Positions 1 through 10,644 of a stretch of 64,000 nt of DNA are shown piece after piece (position 1 is the first letter of the stretch; every line of letters begins with the position of its first letter). The DNA is taken from NCBI RefSeq assembly GCF_011397635.1, contig NC_064772.1, positions 15,267,035 through 15,331,034 of the forward strand, in the 5' to 3' direction. Under the pieces are notes generated by a model. That model worked only from the letters and a program-made list of their open reading frames with translations. It was not told where the DNA came from and did no database searches. The position numbers and the translations under genes were made by a program. The stretch comes from Epinephelus fuscoguttatus. Its lineage: Eukaryota > Chordata > Actinopteri > Perciformes > Serranidae.

Positions 1-615
1 AATACAACCTAATTATACGACCTATGTGGTCGTATTTTGGGGACAGTCTCCTTTCTTGCTGGTAGTTAGATCAGAAAATTGATAGGGAAAAAAAAAAAAG
101 AAGCCATGCTATGCAACACTAACCGGCTGTTAGCTGTGCCCTTATAATTACTATACTCAATCTAACTCTGTGCTACAATCTAAAAAGCATATTTCCAAAC
201 ATGTTGAATCATTCCTTTAAAAGCCCAGTGGAATACAAACAAGGTTTTAGTCTGTTATTCAATATCTTAAATAATATATGTCCATGAATTAATCCTAAAG
301 GACAGCCTACATAATTTAATGGAGGATTATTGTAATCTTTCACTATATGACTATTGTGGCCAATACATACATAACAATATTATTGAGATATCATGATAAT
401 GTCAAAATAAAAAAAAATTAAAATCTATCTTCAACATTGTTTACGGAGCTTTTAAGACCTCAGACCTGAAGGCCTGTTACACACACGGCGTTATCATGTT
501 GTTGAACAACACAGTCAATTAGGATGATCTATGTTTGTCTCCAGCACATGGAATAATCACCTGGGGACAAACTGGCTCCAAGGGAAGACCTTGGAGTGCT
601 TCATCGTTTACTCAC

Positions 616-3600
616 CAGAGTAAGCAGTGGCATCCATCTTTCCCACGCGGACCGGTGACCCGGAGCTCTTCAGCTCGACTCCCACATCATGCCATACTGG
701 CTCTAGTTTTTTGCAGTAGCCACACCATGGCGCATAGAACTGAAAATAACCAGGAGAAGGAGGCAATCTTTAGATCATGTGCAACATGTAGTCAATATAA
801 TGTTTAATCATACAAAATATAACATTATCTATATAATAAATAACCAAATCTAAGGGGTTTTTTTATAATCCCACATCATCTTCATACATACTGTAATTCA
901 TTCTGAGTGTGTTTTTAAAAAACAAATTTTCATTTCATTTTTGATTTTCCATTTCATCTAAGAATATGGATAATACTCAGGCAAGCTGCATGAAGAAAAT
1001 ATTGGCATTGTATTTTTCTGCAAACCACAAATACGTTATATTTGCACGTTTCACATGCATCATATCAACACAGTATATGAGCTGACGTTGTCATTAGGTG
1101 GCGGAGCAGATAGTGGGTGGTGTGTCTTCTTGGCAAGTCACCTGCCCAGCGGCAGACCACTGCAGATCAATGTTCGAGACCACCAAACAACAAAACCAGT
1201 TGTGCTTCAGCAAATCACTGCTGCATTTCCAGCAACTTTTTAGGAACCAAATGACAGTGTTTTGTAGTGACCAGACGCTGTTTTTCCAGCGGGGATAGTA
1301 CCTCCGAAACTGGGTAGTTTAAGGCAAAACATGATCTTTTCCCCACCATAACCAAGTGTTTTTTGTGTCTAAACCTAACCACATTAAACACAGTGGTGTT
1401 GAAATTATAAGTTTAAATGTATCTGCTACATTATAACGTAAAAATGTAACATATCCATGGTTTGCAGGAATACAAACATACAACACCAACATTTTTTCTG
1501 GCAACTGGGTTGATAATACCACACTGACCAAACTAACTTTCACTTTATTTGACAATGGGAGTTCTAAAAGCACCCCAACCACATGAAATATTTGGTATTG
1601 CTGTAGTTTAGTGCTGCATGCTTCTACTGAAATGGATCTAAATGATTGTTTTGAGCTGTGTTGTTACCTCTACTTTAAAAGACTGTGTGATATTGGGTAC
1701 AAACTTTGGTATGGATTCTTTAAGTGCAAACTGACAACACTGTGATGCAGTTGCTAGGTTCATCTTGACGCACTGCTGCTAGTTAGGATCAAATTAAGGG
1801 CTCTTTATAACATTTTAAAACTGTTACAGCTGATTTTTGGCCACCTAGGGAGAACAGAGACATGCTGTGAACACAACAGTGACCTACCATCACCTTTTAA
1901 GTCAATATGCTATTATATAACTATTTACCAAACAGTTACTTATTTACCAGAGCAACAATATCATTCATTTGGAATAGTGTTTCTGTCTACCTGGCAAATG
2001 TAACTCCAATATCATTTAGACACACCAATTTTAGCTCTGATTTTGGTCACCACCTCCTCCTGAAGGAAGAGCTTGAGATATCTGTCTTTTTAGCTGCTAA
2101 ATGCTCCTCTATGTTCACCAGCTGGTCACTAACTGTGTCTGTCTGCTGTTTGGTGATGAGCAGGTGGTGTACAGTGGGTTTGTTGTTTAGCATTTGGGGT
2201 GTTTTTGCAGCTAACGGCTGTTTACTTCTGCTGGCAACAAAACTAACAAGAGCAGTAAGACTAAACCATATAGTTCATGTGTCATAAAGCTAAAACTATT
2301 TGCTAAGTTGTGGCTGATTATTCTGTGTGGATTTTTATTACTGGAAACACCACCTTGTACATTATGAAATGTATTTGATTCATTGTTATTATAAAAAGAC
2401 TGATTAGTGGAGTTTTAAGAAGACACTTATACAACATGTAACTGGCATATATACAGTAATTCAGTTTAACAGAATAGCTTCATGCCCCAACAAATTCCTT
2501 TCTAGTGAATGTGGCCAATTTAGTTCTATTTGAACATTGGACCTGAAAATATTCCATAAGTCTCTGTGCATAAGCTCTGAACACAGAGTGTGTATGAGAC
2601 ACTGTAACGTCTATAAATCCAGTAGACACAGTACTGAAACGTCCACAGACAAGGACTCACTCCTCCGACCCAAACTAGGACTGAAAGCAGCTCGGGCTGC
2701 TCATGCTTGATTTGCTTATACGGACCCAGACACAAACTCTGATATAAACCCCTCCAAGCCCCCTGGCTTTGCCTGGCATGCATGACTTCTCATTCTCTAA
2801 TCACAAACACAGAGGGCAGCCCGCACATCCCCTCCGGCCCCCCGCCCTCCTACATCCCGACCCGACTGCTGCAACTTCCGCAAGGGATGATCCGGACAGT
2901 GGCATGCTGGATATGAAGTAAAGCATAGCTGAATGGACCCAGACTGGTTTGTGTGTGTGTGTTTGTGTGTGTGTGAGTAATGTCAGACTCACGTCAACCA
3001 GCCAGATATCGTTCACTCTGGTGTCTTTAAATCTGTCAGAAAGAAGAATGAATTAAATAAATTATATGTGATATACTGAATGACTCACATTAAAATATGC
3101 ATGTTGCATGTTAAACACCTGAAAATAATGCTGTAACAGACAGAAGAACAATTACTATTCAAGTTACGTGAACATGAGAGCAGTTGTTAGACTAGATTCC
3201 GCTCTGTCAGGTACTGAGACAATAATATGGTCTAACCAGAGGTGCAAATAAGATGCAAAGTGCAGACTAAGTAATGCACATGCATCTGGTAAATATAAAT
3301 AATAAATATAATACACAGTAGGGGTGGATATGACTATGCTGGATACAGTGTTAGCAGTGTGAACAGTATGGACAGTGTGTATGAACATACTAAGGTATTA
3401 TTTGCAGAAAGTTGAGAAAAAGGCCCCCAGTTACAAAATGAGGCAAATTAGAGGATCTAGCAAACACAAATACACAAGAGACAAAATCTCCACAGACTTC
3501 CTCACCACAAGCATCCAATTAAAAAGCACTGTGCAGCTAGAAACCTGACATGAAATCAAGACTACCCCCATCCTGCTTCTGCTTTTGACAACCCTCCTCT

Positions 3601-4205
3601 GTTTATCTGTAGTCATGTAGCCCTTTGGAAATGAGATGAAGCATTAAAATATGGTAAAATTGCATTAAACAAAACATGCACAAGTTAGAAAAAAGCCAAA
3701 GGAAGAAGTAAGTTGAGCTAAACTCTGATTTGCACCCACATAAAGTCTGTTAGTGTACTCGGAAGTTGCATTGCATGCAGTACGTTATAATGTCAGAACA
3801 GGAATTGCTGTAGTTTAGTGCTGCAGGAAGGTGGAACACTGAGGCAGTAGAGTGCATCACTTACGTGTCATCTAGGTCTTCAACAAATGCCAGCACCGCT
3901 GAACACAGGCAGGCCGCTATAACTGTAACAATAAAACAGAGATATACATGTTATCATAACGTGAGCAGGAGCTGTACAGTGTCTGTTCTCCAGCCCTCCA
4001 GCCTGAAACCTCATGACTGAAGCATCACCAGCTAAAGCTCGTCCCAGCTAACTCAGCATCAGTTTCCCTTCACTGTTTCAACAACAGGAGCTTTAAGGCT
4101 CGTTTTAACAGATGCTGTGATAACAGATAGAGTGTAGTATTAAATGTATAGGAATTGAAAAGTGAACGTACCGCCACAAATCAGGAACGCTTTCACTTCT
4201 GCCAT
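616..4205 (-). CDS. tmx3: tmx3, thioredoxin-related transmembrane protein 3 (5' part, four coding exons)
   Basis: Coding exons read on the minus strand are 4205-4172, 3922-3865, 3032-2993 and 739-616; all have GT-AG borders and the phases join. The product begins MAEVKAFLICG, continues through a hydrophobic signal peptide ending near AVLA, then FVEDLDDTFKDTR, NDIWLVDFYAPWCGYC and KKLEPVWHDVG, and leaves the window after KMDATAYS. This is the start of the luminal thioredoxin domain of TMX3, an ER membrane protein-disulfide isomerase family member. The order signal peptide, VEDLDD segment, WLVDFYAPWC and KKLEP is what I recall for vertebrate TMX3. The active site reads CGYC, whereas PDI-type domains usually have CGHC. 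The remaining exons (rest of the thioredoxin fold, PDI-like b domains, membrane helix, tail) lie beyond position 1; no further exon was found in 1-615. Which teleost tmx3 copy this is cannot be told. Confidence 0.9.
1190..1580. repeat. Interspersed repeat, ACCATAACCAAGTG family, copy 1
   Basis: The block contains ATGATCTTTTCC, ACCATAACCAAGTG, CTAAACCTAACCACA and ATATCCATGGTTTGCAG in order. The same blocks recur near 11395-11645, 21870-22170 and 30690-31075 in one or the other orientation, so this is a dispersed family. No coding potential or clear termini were seen. It lies in tmx3 intron 3; the rest of that intron (740-2992) shows nothing I can name. Confidence 0.6.
2949..2976. repeat. GT microsatellite beside a tmx3 splice donor
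   Basis: An imperfect GT tract (GT/TT-interrupted) lies about 17 bases inside intron 3 of tmx3, next to the donor of the exon at 2993-3032. On the sense strand it is an AC repeat. Confidence 0.85.
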
Positions 4206-4330
4206 CGCTACGAGTGGAAACAGTAAGCAGGAAATACAGCTGCTAAATCGAGCCGGTCTGCGCATGCGCGAGGTTACGCAGGCTCCTAACGGCTTCAACG
4301 GCACCAACAGCTGCATATTATTATTTATTA
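4206..4330 (-). promoter_or_regulatory. tmx3 5' UTR and proximal promoter with NRF1-type palindrome
   Basis: Just upstream of the tmx3 ATG (complement of 4203-4205) the sequence becomes CpG-rich and contains the perfect palindrome GCGCATGCGC at 4260-4269, 55 bases from the ATG. This equals the NRF1 consensus, a common core element of TATA-less housekeeping promoters. No TATA box is evident. Function is inferred from motif and position only. Confidence 0.55.
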
Positions 4331-5171
4331 TAAAGTTAAAATAACAGCACAAAAAGGAAAAGCGGTGGATATTTTCGCATATTTTTACTTTATCAACAAT
4401 ATCAGCGCATTTTGCTTAAACCAAGAGCTAAACACACCATCATAACCAAAATACTGAAGTGTGTGTTTTGCTTTTTTTTCTTAAATCTTGTTCATTCATC
4501 ACACAATAAGCTGTTTTTAACCGTATTAAATTTGAATAAAATGACACTGATGGTGACTATCGATACTCACCACAAGGTGGCGCTCTAAGCTAATCAAAAC
4601 GGGCAACAGGCCAAATCCTTCACTGCCTGCACCCTTTATTTAATGTAGGTAAACTCAGTACAATACACAAACATTCTATAAAAAGTAGTCCTGCATTATG
4701 ATACTGATGAAGATTATAATCAGCAAAATGTGTTTGGCCAGTGTATTATATTGCCATACTGTGACACAGCACTTAATGTACTTGTTCTTACTGTTTACAT
4801 CATTATACATTTACTACATTGCTGTTTACATTACCGTTTACTAATTTTGCAGTTATAGTCTACCACAATTATATATACTGTACTTATATTTGATGTGTGT
4901 TATATTTTATCCTCATAACTTTGCATTATTGTATGTCTTAGATTCCTTTTTCTAATGAGCACCTAAGATTTTATTACCTAAAACTGCTTCTCCATAATTG
5001 TTTTGCATATGCCAGTAAATAACTTGAACTTGGGTACTCAAAGTAGTCATTAATATAACCAGATTAATTGATTACAGGGCCAAATTTTACTGTTGGGCCC
5101 CCAGTACTGGATGAATTTCTTAATTGGTGTGACAAGTCTACCCTCCACATTAATATGTTTGAGAAGACAAG

Positions 5172-5710
5172 TTGAATTTTGACATGAACACTGATGGCAT
5201 CTGTAAGAAGGCAAACCAACACCTACTCTTTTTAAGGAAGCTGAAGAGTTTTGATGTAGATAGGACTATCGTGAAAATGTTCTACTCTGCTTTTATTGAG
5301 TCCGTTCTTTCTTTCAACATTGTCTACTGGTTTGGTAATCTGAGCCTTAAAAACAAGAACAAGTTGGAAAAAGTGGTCAAGTTGTGCTGTAAGATCACTG
5401 GTGTTACTTTAAATAACCTACAGTATCTGGAGGAGAGGGTCACCTCTAAAGCTCGGCCTATTGTCTCAGACTCTAAACATCCCCTCCATGTAGATGCTTC
5501 CATCAGGGCGGAGGTTTTGCCTCCCTAAATGCAGCACAAAGCGTTCCATATTGTGCTTTGTCCCGTGTGCTATTGCTTATCTTAACCAGCAGTGACCATT
5601 AATGTCCATGATTTACCCCTGACAGTGTGTGATACTGGATACTGTTTTGTTGGACACACAGCTACTGGATATTAAAGTTTACCTTACCTTACCTTACTTT
5701 ACCTTACCCA
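5172..5710 (+). mobile_element. LINE 3' fragment (reverse transcriptase ORF C-terminus plus tandem tail)
   Basis: A 118-residue open frame at 5172-5528 contains NTDGICKKANQHLLFLRKLK, DRTIVKMFYSAFIESVLSF and LEKVVKLCCKITGV. This is the pattern of the C-terminal end of teleost L2/CR1-like LINE ORF2, downstream of the polymerase core. The element is 5' truncated, as usual for LINEs. About 150 bases after the stop the sequence ends in repeated CCTTA units (5677-5708), which resembles the short tandem repeats closing L2-type 3' ends. The flanking intergenic stretches 4331-5171 and 5711-6000 show nothing else I can support. Confidence 0.8.
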
Positions 5711-6036
5711 CTAACCAACCACCCCACACACCTAACATCCTCTGTGCATTGTGTGTGTCCTGAGTCAAGTTTACATACAGTGCAGTGCACACACCACACT
5801 TCACATGGAGACAGAGATTTGGAAAGACTACATAATAATGATCTGCAGTTAATCAGTTCTCCAAGTCCCATTGAAATGCAGTTTTGAGGCTGCGTTTGGT
5901 TCGGCCCTGTTTGTTATCCAGCCTTGCTCATTACACACATGGCCAGTGATAGAGTTTTATCATCATATATGAATATTTATATCAGTGCTTGATTACTATT
6001 ACTGATGCACATGTAATGAGGATGGCAGAGAGAGGG

Positions 6037-6290
6037 CATCTTTAAAAGTACATTTAAAACACACCTTTTCAGCCAGGCTTTTATCAGTGTGTTTTTATCC
6101 ATCCTTAACTTTTATTACCTCAAAATTACGACTTTTACTATAAAAATTTTATTACAGTATACGTATGCTTATATATTTTATTTTGTTTTAATTATTCCTT
6201 GTCATGTTTTTACTCTTTTATGTTCAGCACTTGCAGTTGCATTTTATGTAGGCTATGACTTGTGCTGTACAGAAAGTTTGATTTGATCTG
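6037..6290 (+). mobile_element. LINE 3' terminal fragment
   Basis: The short coding stretch TFKTHLFSQAF at 6051-6083 is typical of the last residues of fish LINE ORF2. It is followed by an AT-rich 3' tail with a TGTTCAGCACTT-like segment and a GATTTGATCTGATAA end. No intact frame remains. Confidence 0.5.
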
Positions 6291-6491
6291 ATAAGCAGCA
6301 AGGAATACAGTTGTTGACATGGAGCTACTTTTATTTTTTCTTTACCTTACTGTTACGTGGTGTATTTTATTAAATGATTTGTGTGTTTTGCATGTAAAAA
6401 ATAATGTATCTGTAAAGTAACTAGCTTTCGGATAAATGTCATGGAATAAGATGTACAATATTTCTACCTGAAATGTAGAAAAGTACTGTAT

Positions 6492-7013
6492 CAGGGGCGT
6501 AATTATAGACAGTGCGATTGCATTGAGGCCCCTGGGGTGGAGAAGCCCGCAGAGAGTGGGCCCTTTAAAGTAATTCAGATTGCAACCTTGGAAATATACC
6601 TGTGATCAGTGCTGAATGATATAGAAATACATTATCAATTTAAAAGGGGGCGGCACAGTGGTATAGGGGTTAGCACTGTCGCCTCACAGCAAGAGGGTCC
6701 CTGGTTCGTACCCAGGAGGGAGCCCTTCTGCACAGAGTCTGCATGTTCTCCCCATGTCAGCGTGGGTTTTCTCTGGGTACTCCGGCTTCCTCCCACGGTC
6801 CAAAGACATGCAAGTTGAGTAGGCTTATTGATGACTAAATTGGCTGTAGGTGTGAATGTGAATGTGGTGTAATTTCTTACTTTGATATTTTTTTTTTGAG
6901 TGATGGTTGCTGGGTAATATGTATGCTGATATTGTCCAATGTCAAGTCTCTATTTGTGTCAAGACAATACAATCGCGTGCACTATGACCCATCATAAATT
7001 CCTTACGCCACTG
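6492..7013. mobile_element. Candidate DNA transposon relic with CAGGGGCGTAA ends
   Basis: The left end CAGGGGCGTAA and the right end TTACGCCACTG (complement CAGTGGCGTAA) match at 10 of 11 positions in inverted orientation, with hAT-like CAG termini. A tRNA-derived SINE has inserted inside. The flanking 8-mers do not match, so a target duplication is not supported. No transposase frame remains. Confidence 0.4.
6647..6870 (+). mobile_element. tRNA-derived SINE, GGCGGCAC family, copy 1 (3' truncated)
   Basis: Starts GGGCGGCACAGTGGTATAGG with a Pol III A-box-like GTGGTATAGGGG and a B-box-like TGGTTCGTACCC about 40 bases on. It continues with GCATGTTCTCCCCATGT, GTGGGTTTTCTC, CTTCCTCCCAC and GACATGCA, then ends in GTGTGAATGTGAATG. 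The same family occurs at 29981-30256 and, as a 3' piece, at 32573-32663. The 3' body has been lost. Confidence 0.75.
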
Positions 7014-7149
7014 TATAAGCATAAAATGGAAGTGCTCTAAGAAAGTACAGGCACCTTGAAACTGCACTCAAATGCAGCACTTGAGCAAAAGTACTGACCT
7101 CTGTACCAACACATGCATTTCCATCATGATTTCCACACAAACACACATC

Positions 7150-10100
7150 GCATGAACATTTCTTTTATTGAAAACATATTTATTTTCAGAAGCTTTGAGA
7201 ATAATAATTTGTATCTAATACTGTCTGAGTAGCTTTAAAGTTATCAAACATGTTACCACATAAATTCATTTTCCAAAGGTTATAATTCAGATTATCTTCA
7301 TTCAATCCTTTTGACATATTTACACACAGAAAGATCTCACATCACACATAAAAATGAAATCACAAGGCATAGAATGGTTAGCTTCACAGAGCGTGGCAAG
7401 AGTTACAAAATAAATAAATTATTTTGTGTTATATTATTTTCATATTAACTGTCACTTTCTCCTCCGAGTCCTCACAATGCTGGCTGGCATGGTGGGCATA
7501 CTGATACGTTTCATAGATCAGCTGAGTACCATTTTAGTCATAACATCACATAGACTGTGGCAGAATATTTATAATACATTACCCGGCCTGCGAAGGGTCT
7601 TAAGACAGACGGACATCTTAACAGATATTTGATCTTTAAATATGAACTCTTACACCATTTGATAAACGTTAATGCAGGTCCATGAAAGAGAGAGAATTTG
7701 ACCCTGGCATGAAAATTTAAATCAGACAGTTTCTTTTTATTGAGTCATATTAATCATTACCATAATGTATGCTTGGACTTTTTCCCAACTGAAACTTTTA
7801 TGTCCAAAGACTATCCTTCATTTCAAGACGTCATTCTTGGAGAAAAGCAAAAAGAAGCATGAAATAGTTTCACACCGTGAGAAAGAGCTGTACTTTCTCA
7901 TGGGGTGAATGGTGATCATGACTGTGTTACTAAATAGACTCATGTGGAGGACCGTCCTGTTCAAGCCCCATGTGCCAAGTTTGTGAGGACTGAATGCCTT
8001 TTGTATTTGGAGGGGCAGGAAAGTGGACACAAGCTGTTAGCCCACATTGTAAGGCCACAATGACTTCTGCACTGACAACACTGTCAAAACAATGAATACA
8101 GATGGATTTACTTACAGTTAATCCTACACAAACATAACTTCTTTTGCCATATGTAATGCTCCGATGTGTTCCACAGATTCATAAGAGGTGTTACGAGAGG
8201 TGAAAGCAGCCCATAAAACATACAAAAGGCATGAATTTTAACCAAGTGTTTGATTATTTCACACAACTCTTTCTATAGAAAGTTTTAGTACAGCAAGGTC
8301 GTTTGTCTTCTTAAGATAAAGAGAGGACTTGTTCTCCCGTCGCAGGCTGAGCTGCAGACTCCCACATTCAGCTGTCTGACTGAACCCACACGTCATCTTA
8401 CAGAACGGGTCAGATATGACCTCAAGTGACCCATAAAACAAAGCTTTCTTTGCCCCATTTTATCACTCGTCATCACGTGGCAACAACAGCAGTGAGATGA
8501 TTCCACAAAACGTCAACACTCATTCTCCGCTCTCATATATCTAATTATTTTTTTATAAACATAAAATAAGCAACGTTATAAGCTATGTTACAAACACATA
8601 TTACATTCTACTTTATTACAGAGAAACAACGTCATATAAAAAATTCTCACCAACATCTAAAAAGGCAGTATTAAAGGAATACTTCACCCCCAACTGACCA
8701 TTTACTCATCAATTACTCACCTCGTGTTAGGATGAATTCATGAATAAAACTTTGTTTGTCTCACATGCCTTCATGGTGAACGAAGAATCCAAAATGGGGA
8801 GAATTCTTGATGAATTGAAGTCATAGGGGTCCGCTGCTTTTAACAGCAAAACTGTATCAAAACATCCATTTACAAATGCTCACACAACTCATGCAGTCTC
8901 ATTCATACTTCCCTTGGAGTACCAAGCCAGACTCCATTGACAAAACCAGTAATTTTACCTCACTGAACACAGGAGCTGCTGTTCTGCTGCTGCCTAAGTC
9001 TGTAGTTTGTTTGTTATTTTGTGACATTGGTGAATCCTGACTAACCCTTTAAAACACCAAAGTCTCACAATAACACTAACTAACTAACTGACGGAGGCAG
9101 CAGTAGACCAGCAGCTCCTGTGTTGTGCGAGGTAAAATTACTGATTATGTCAATGGAGTCTGGCACTGAAGAGAGCATAGATAAGTTCCGTTCAGTTCCC
9201 TGTCGTTAAGGGCTGTCTGTTTAAGAAATACTGAGCATACTGGATAAATGAGACTTGCATTACACTGCACAAGTTGTAAGAGAATTTTTAAACAGATATT
9301 TTGATATAGTTGTGCTATTATTAAATGTGGCCCCCTATGACTTCAATTCATCAAGAATTTTCTCTCTTTTTATATTCTTTGTTCACCATGGAGGCATGCA
9401 AGAAAAATAAATTTTTCTTCACAAATTCAACATAACAGGGTTGAGTAGCTGATAAACAAAAGGCCATTTAAGGGGTTAAGTATTCCTTTAAGTTCTCACT
9501 TTGGAAAGTTGTAACAAAACTTTAATGACACTTCATATTTCTTCTCTTGGTTGGTTCTTTGATTTGACAGTAAACAAAGAACCAAGTGAAACAGACACTT
9601 ACATAAAATACTGCATGGTTCGAGTCTATTAGCATAAAAGCTTTGTTTTTCTCATTTACTATAAAGTTTTTGTTTAATGCTTAAACAGGAAGACTTTGGA
9701 CAAAATTTGCTCCAATGACTCCTTTTCATTTATCTTCACACGTTGTATCTGTTCAGTCCAGTTTCACTTGGATCTCAGAGTACTCTCATGCCAAAGAACC
9801 ATCTGCATGTCACAGCAACAAAACAGGAATCATCCTATGAGTGTCAAACTGGTATTTTACAAAGAAAAACACTAGTGGAAATTGCACCATAAACAAATAT
9901 CATACAAAAAGCTTCATGACAGTTTCCTGTGTTCCCAAAGGAATACAACACCAGAGTGGCAACACTGTGGGTAACACTTCAGGGAGCAGGTTTAAATGTG
10001 AAGAAAATAAGCTTTGCAGAAACGTCACATTTCTCCTGGCAAACTTATGGAGCATAAATGCGAAAGATAAACAACTCAGGTAGAAAAATAAAGAGTGCTG

Positions 10101-10644
10101 GTTGATTCAGCTACGTTTCTAAGTGACAGTGAAAGGTCCAATACTGTAAATTCACCTCCAAATTTAGGCCGATGTGTGGCCCTCTCCCTGCTGGTTGCAC
10201 TCACACTCCACACCACAGACAATGATGTCTTTGATAAATTCTTTTGAAGTGGTCAAGCTGCATATTTGAAACCTCTCCAGCTGTTTGCATCTGCTTCAGG
10301 ACCGAAAGAGCTCCATTGTTGCTTCCACAGGTTGTGTTACAACACCTGAAAGCCCTCTGTGGCCAGCATACACACAATCCTGTCATGTTTCTTCTTGACA
10401 CACTCAAATAAGGCTCTGAATGAGGCACACTGGTGACACTGCCTGAAGGCGAAGTGGTCCTGCTGTTCTTCCAATACTTTGGTGCACACTGTCCATCTGC
10501 ACCAACTCCAAAATGGGCGAGAAGCAGCTCTAGAGTTTGCAAGGATAAGCAGCATTCACTTGGAGCAGCTATTTGCAGTGTTGCATAGCTAGGTTCCATT
10601 TCCTCAACGACAGCATCAGATGTCCATCAACAGGCATCAGTCTC
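7150..10644 (-). other. Probable pxdc1 3' UTR with an embedded foldback repeat
   Basis: Below the pxdc1 stop codon there is about 3.5 kb without another gene. Possible minus-strand poly(A) signals (AATAAA, seen as TTTATT on the plus strand) lie at 7736-7741 and 7164-7169. Most of 7150-8670 and 9500-10640 looks single-copy, consistent with a long 3' UTR, but the real transcript end cannot be read from sequence. The foldback element at 8671-9491 sits inside. Confidence 0.35.
8671..9491. mobile_element. TTAA-bounded foldback repeat, copy A
   Basis: Begins TTAAAGGAATACTTCACCCC and ends with the inverted counterpart AAGTATTCCTTTAA, with TTAA at both borders (8671-8674 and 9488-9491). Internally CCAGACTCCATTGACA near 8928 is mirrored by TGTCAATGGAGTCTGG near 9148, and ACAGGAGCTGCTG by CAGCAGCTCCTGTG, so the element is largely self-complementary. 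It shares this core with copies near 25679, 51631, 60065 and 62365. No coding frame; a non-autonomous DNA element is inferred. Confidence 0.75.

Noticed and set aside
6647-6730. Possible tRNA gene at the SINE head
   Set aside because: Same reason: only promoter-box similarity, followed by the standard SINE body.
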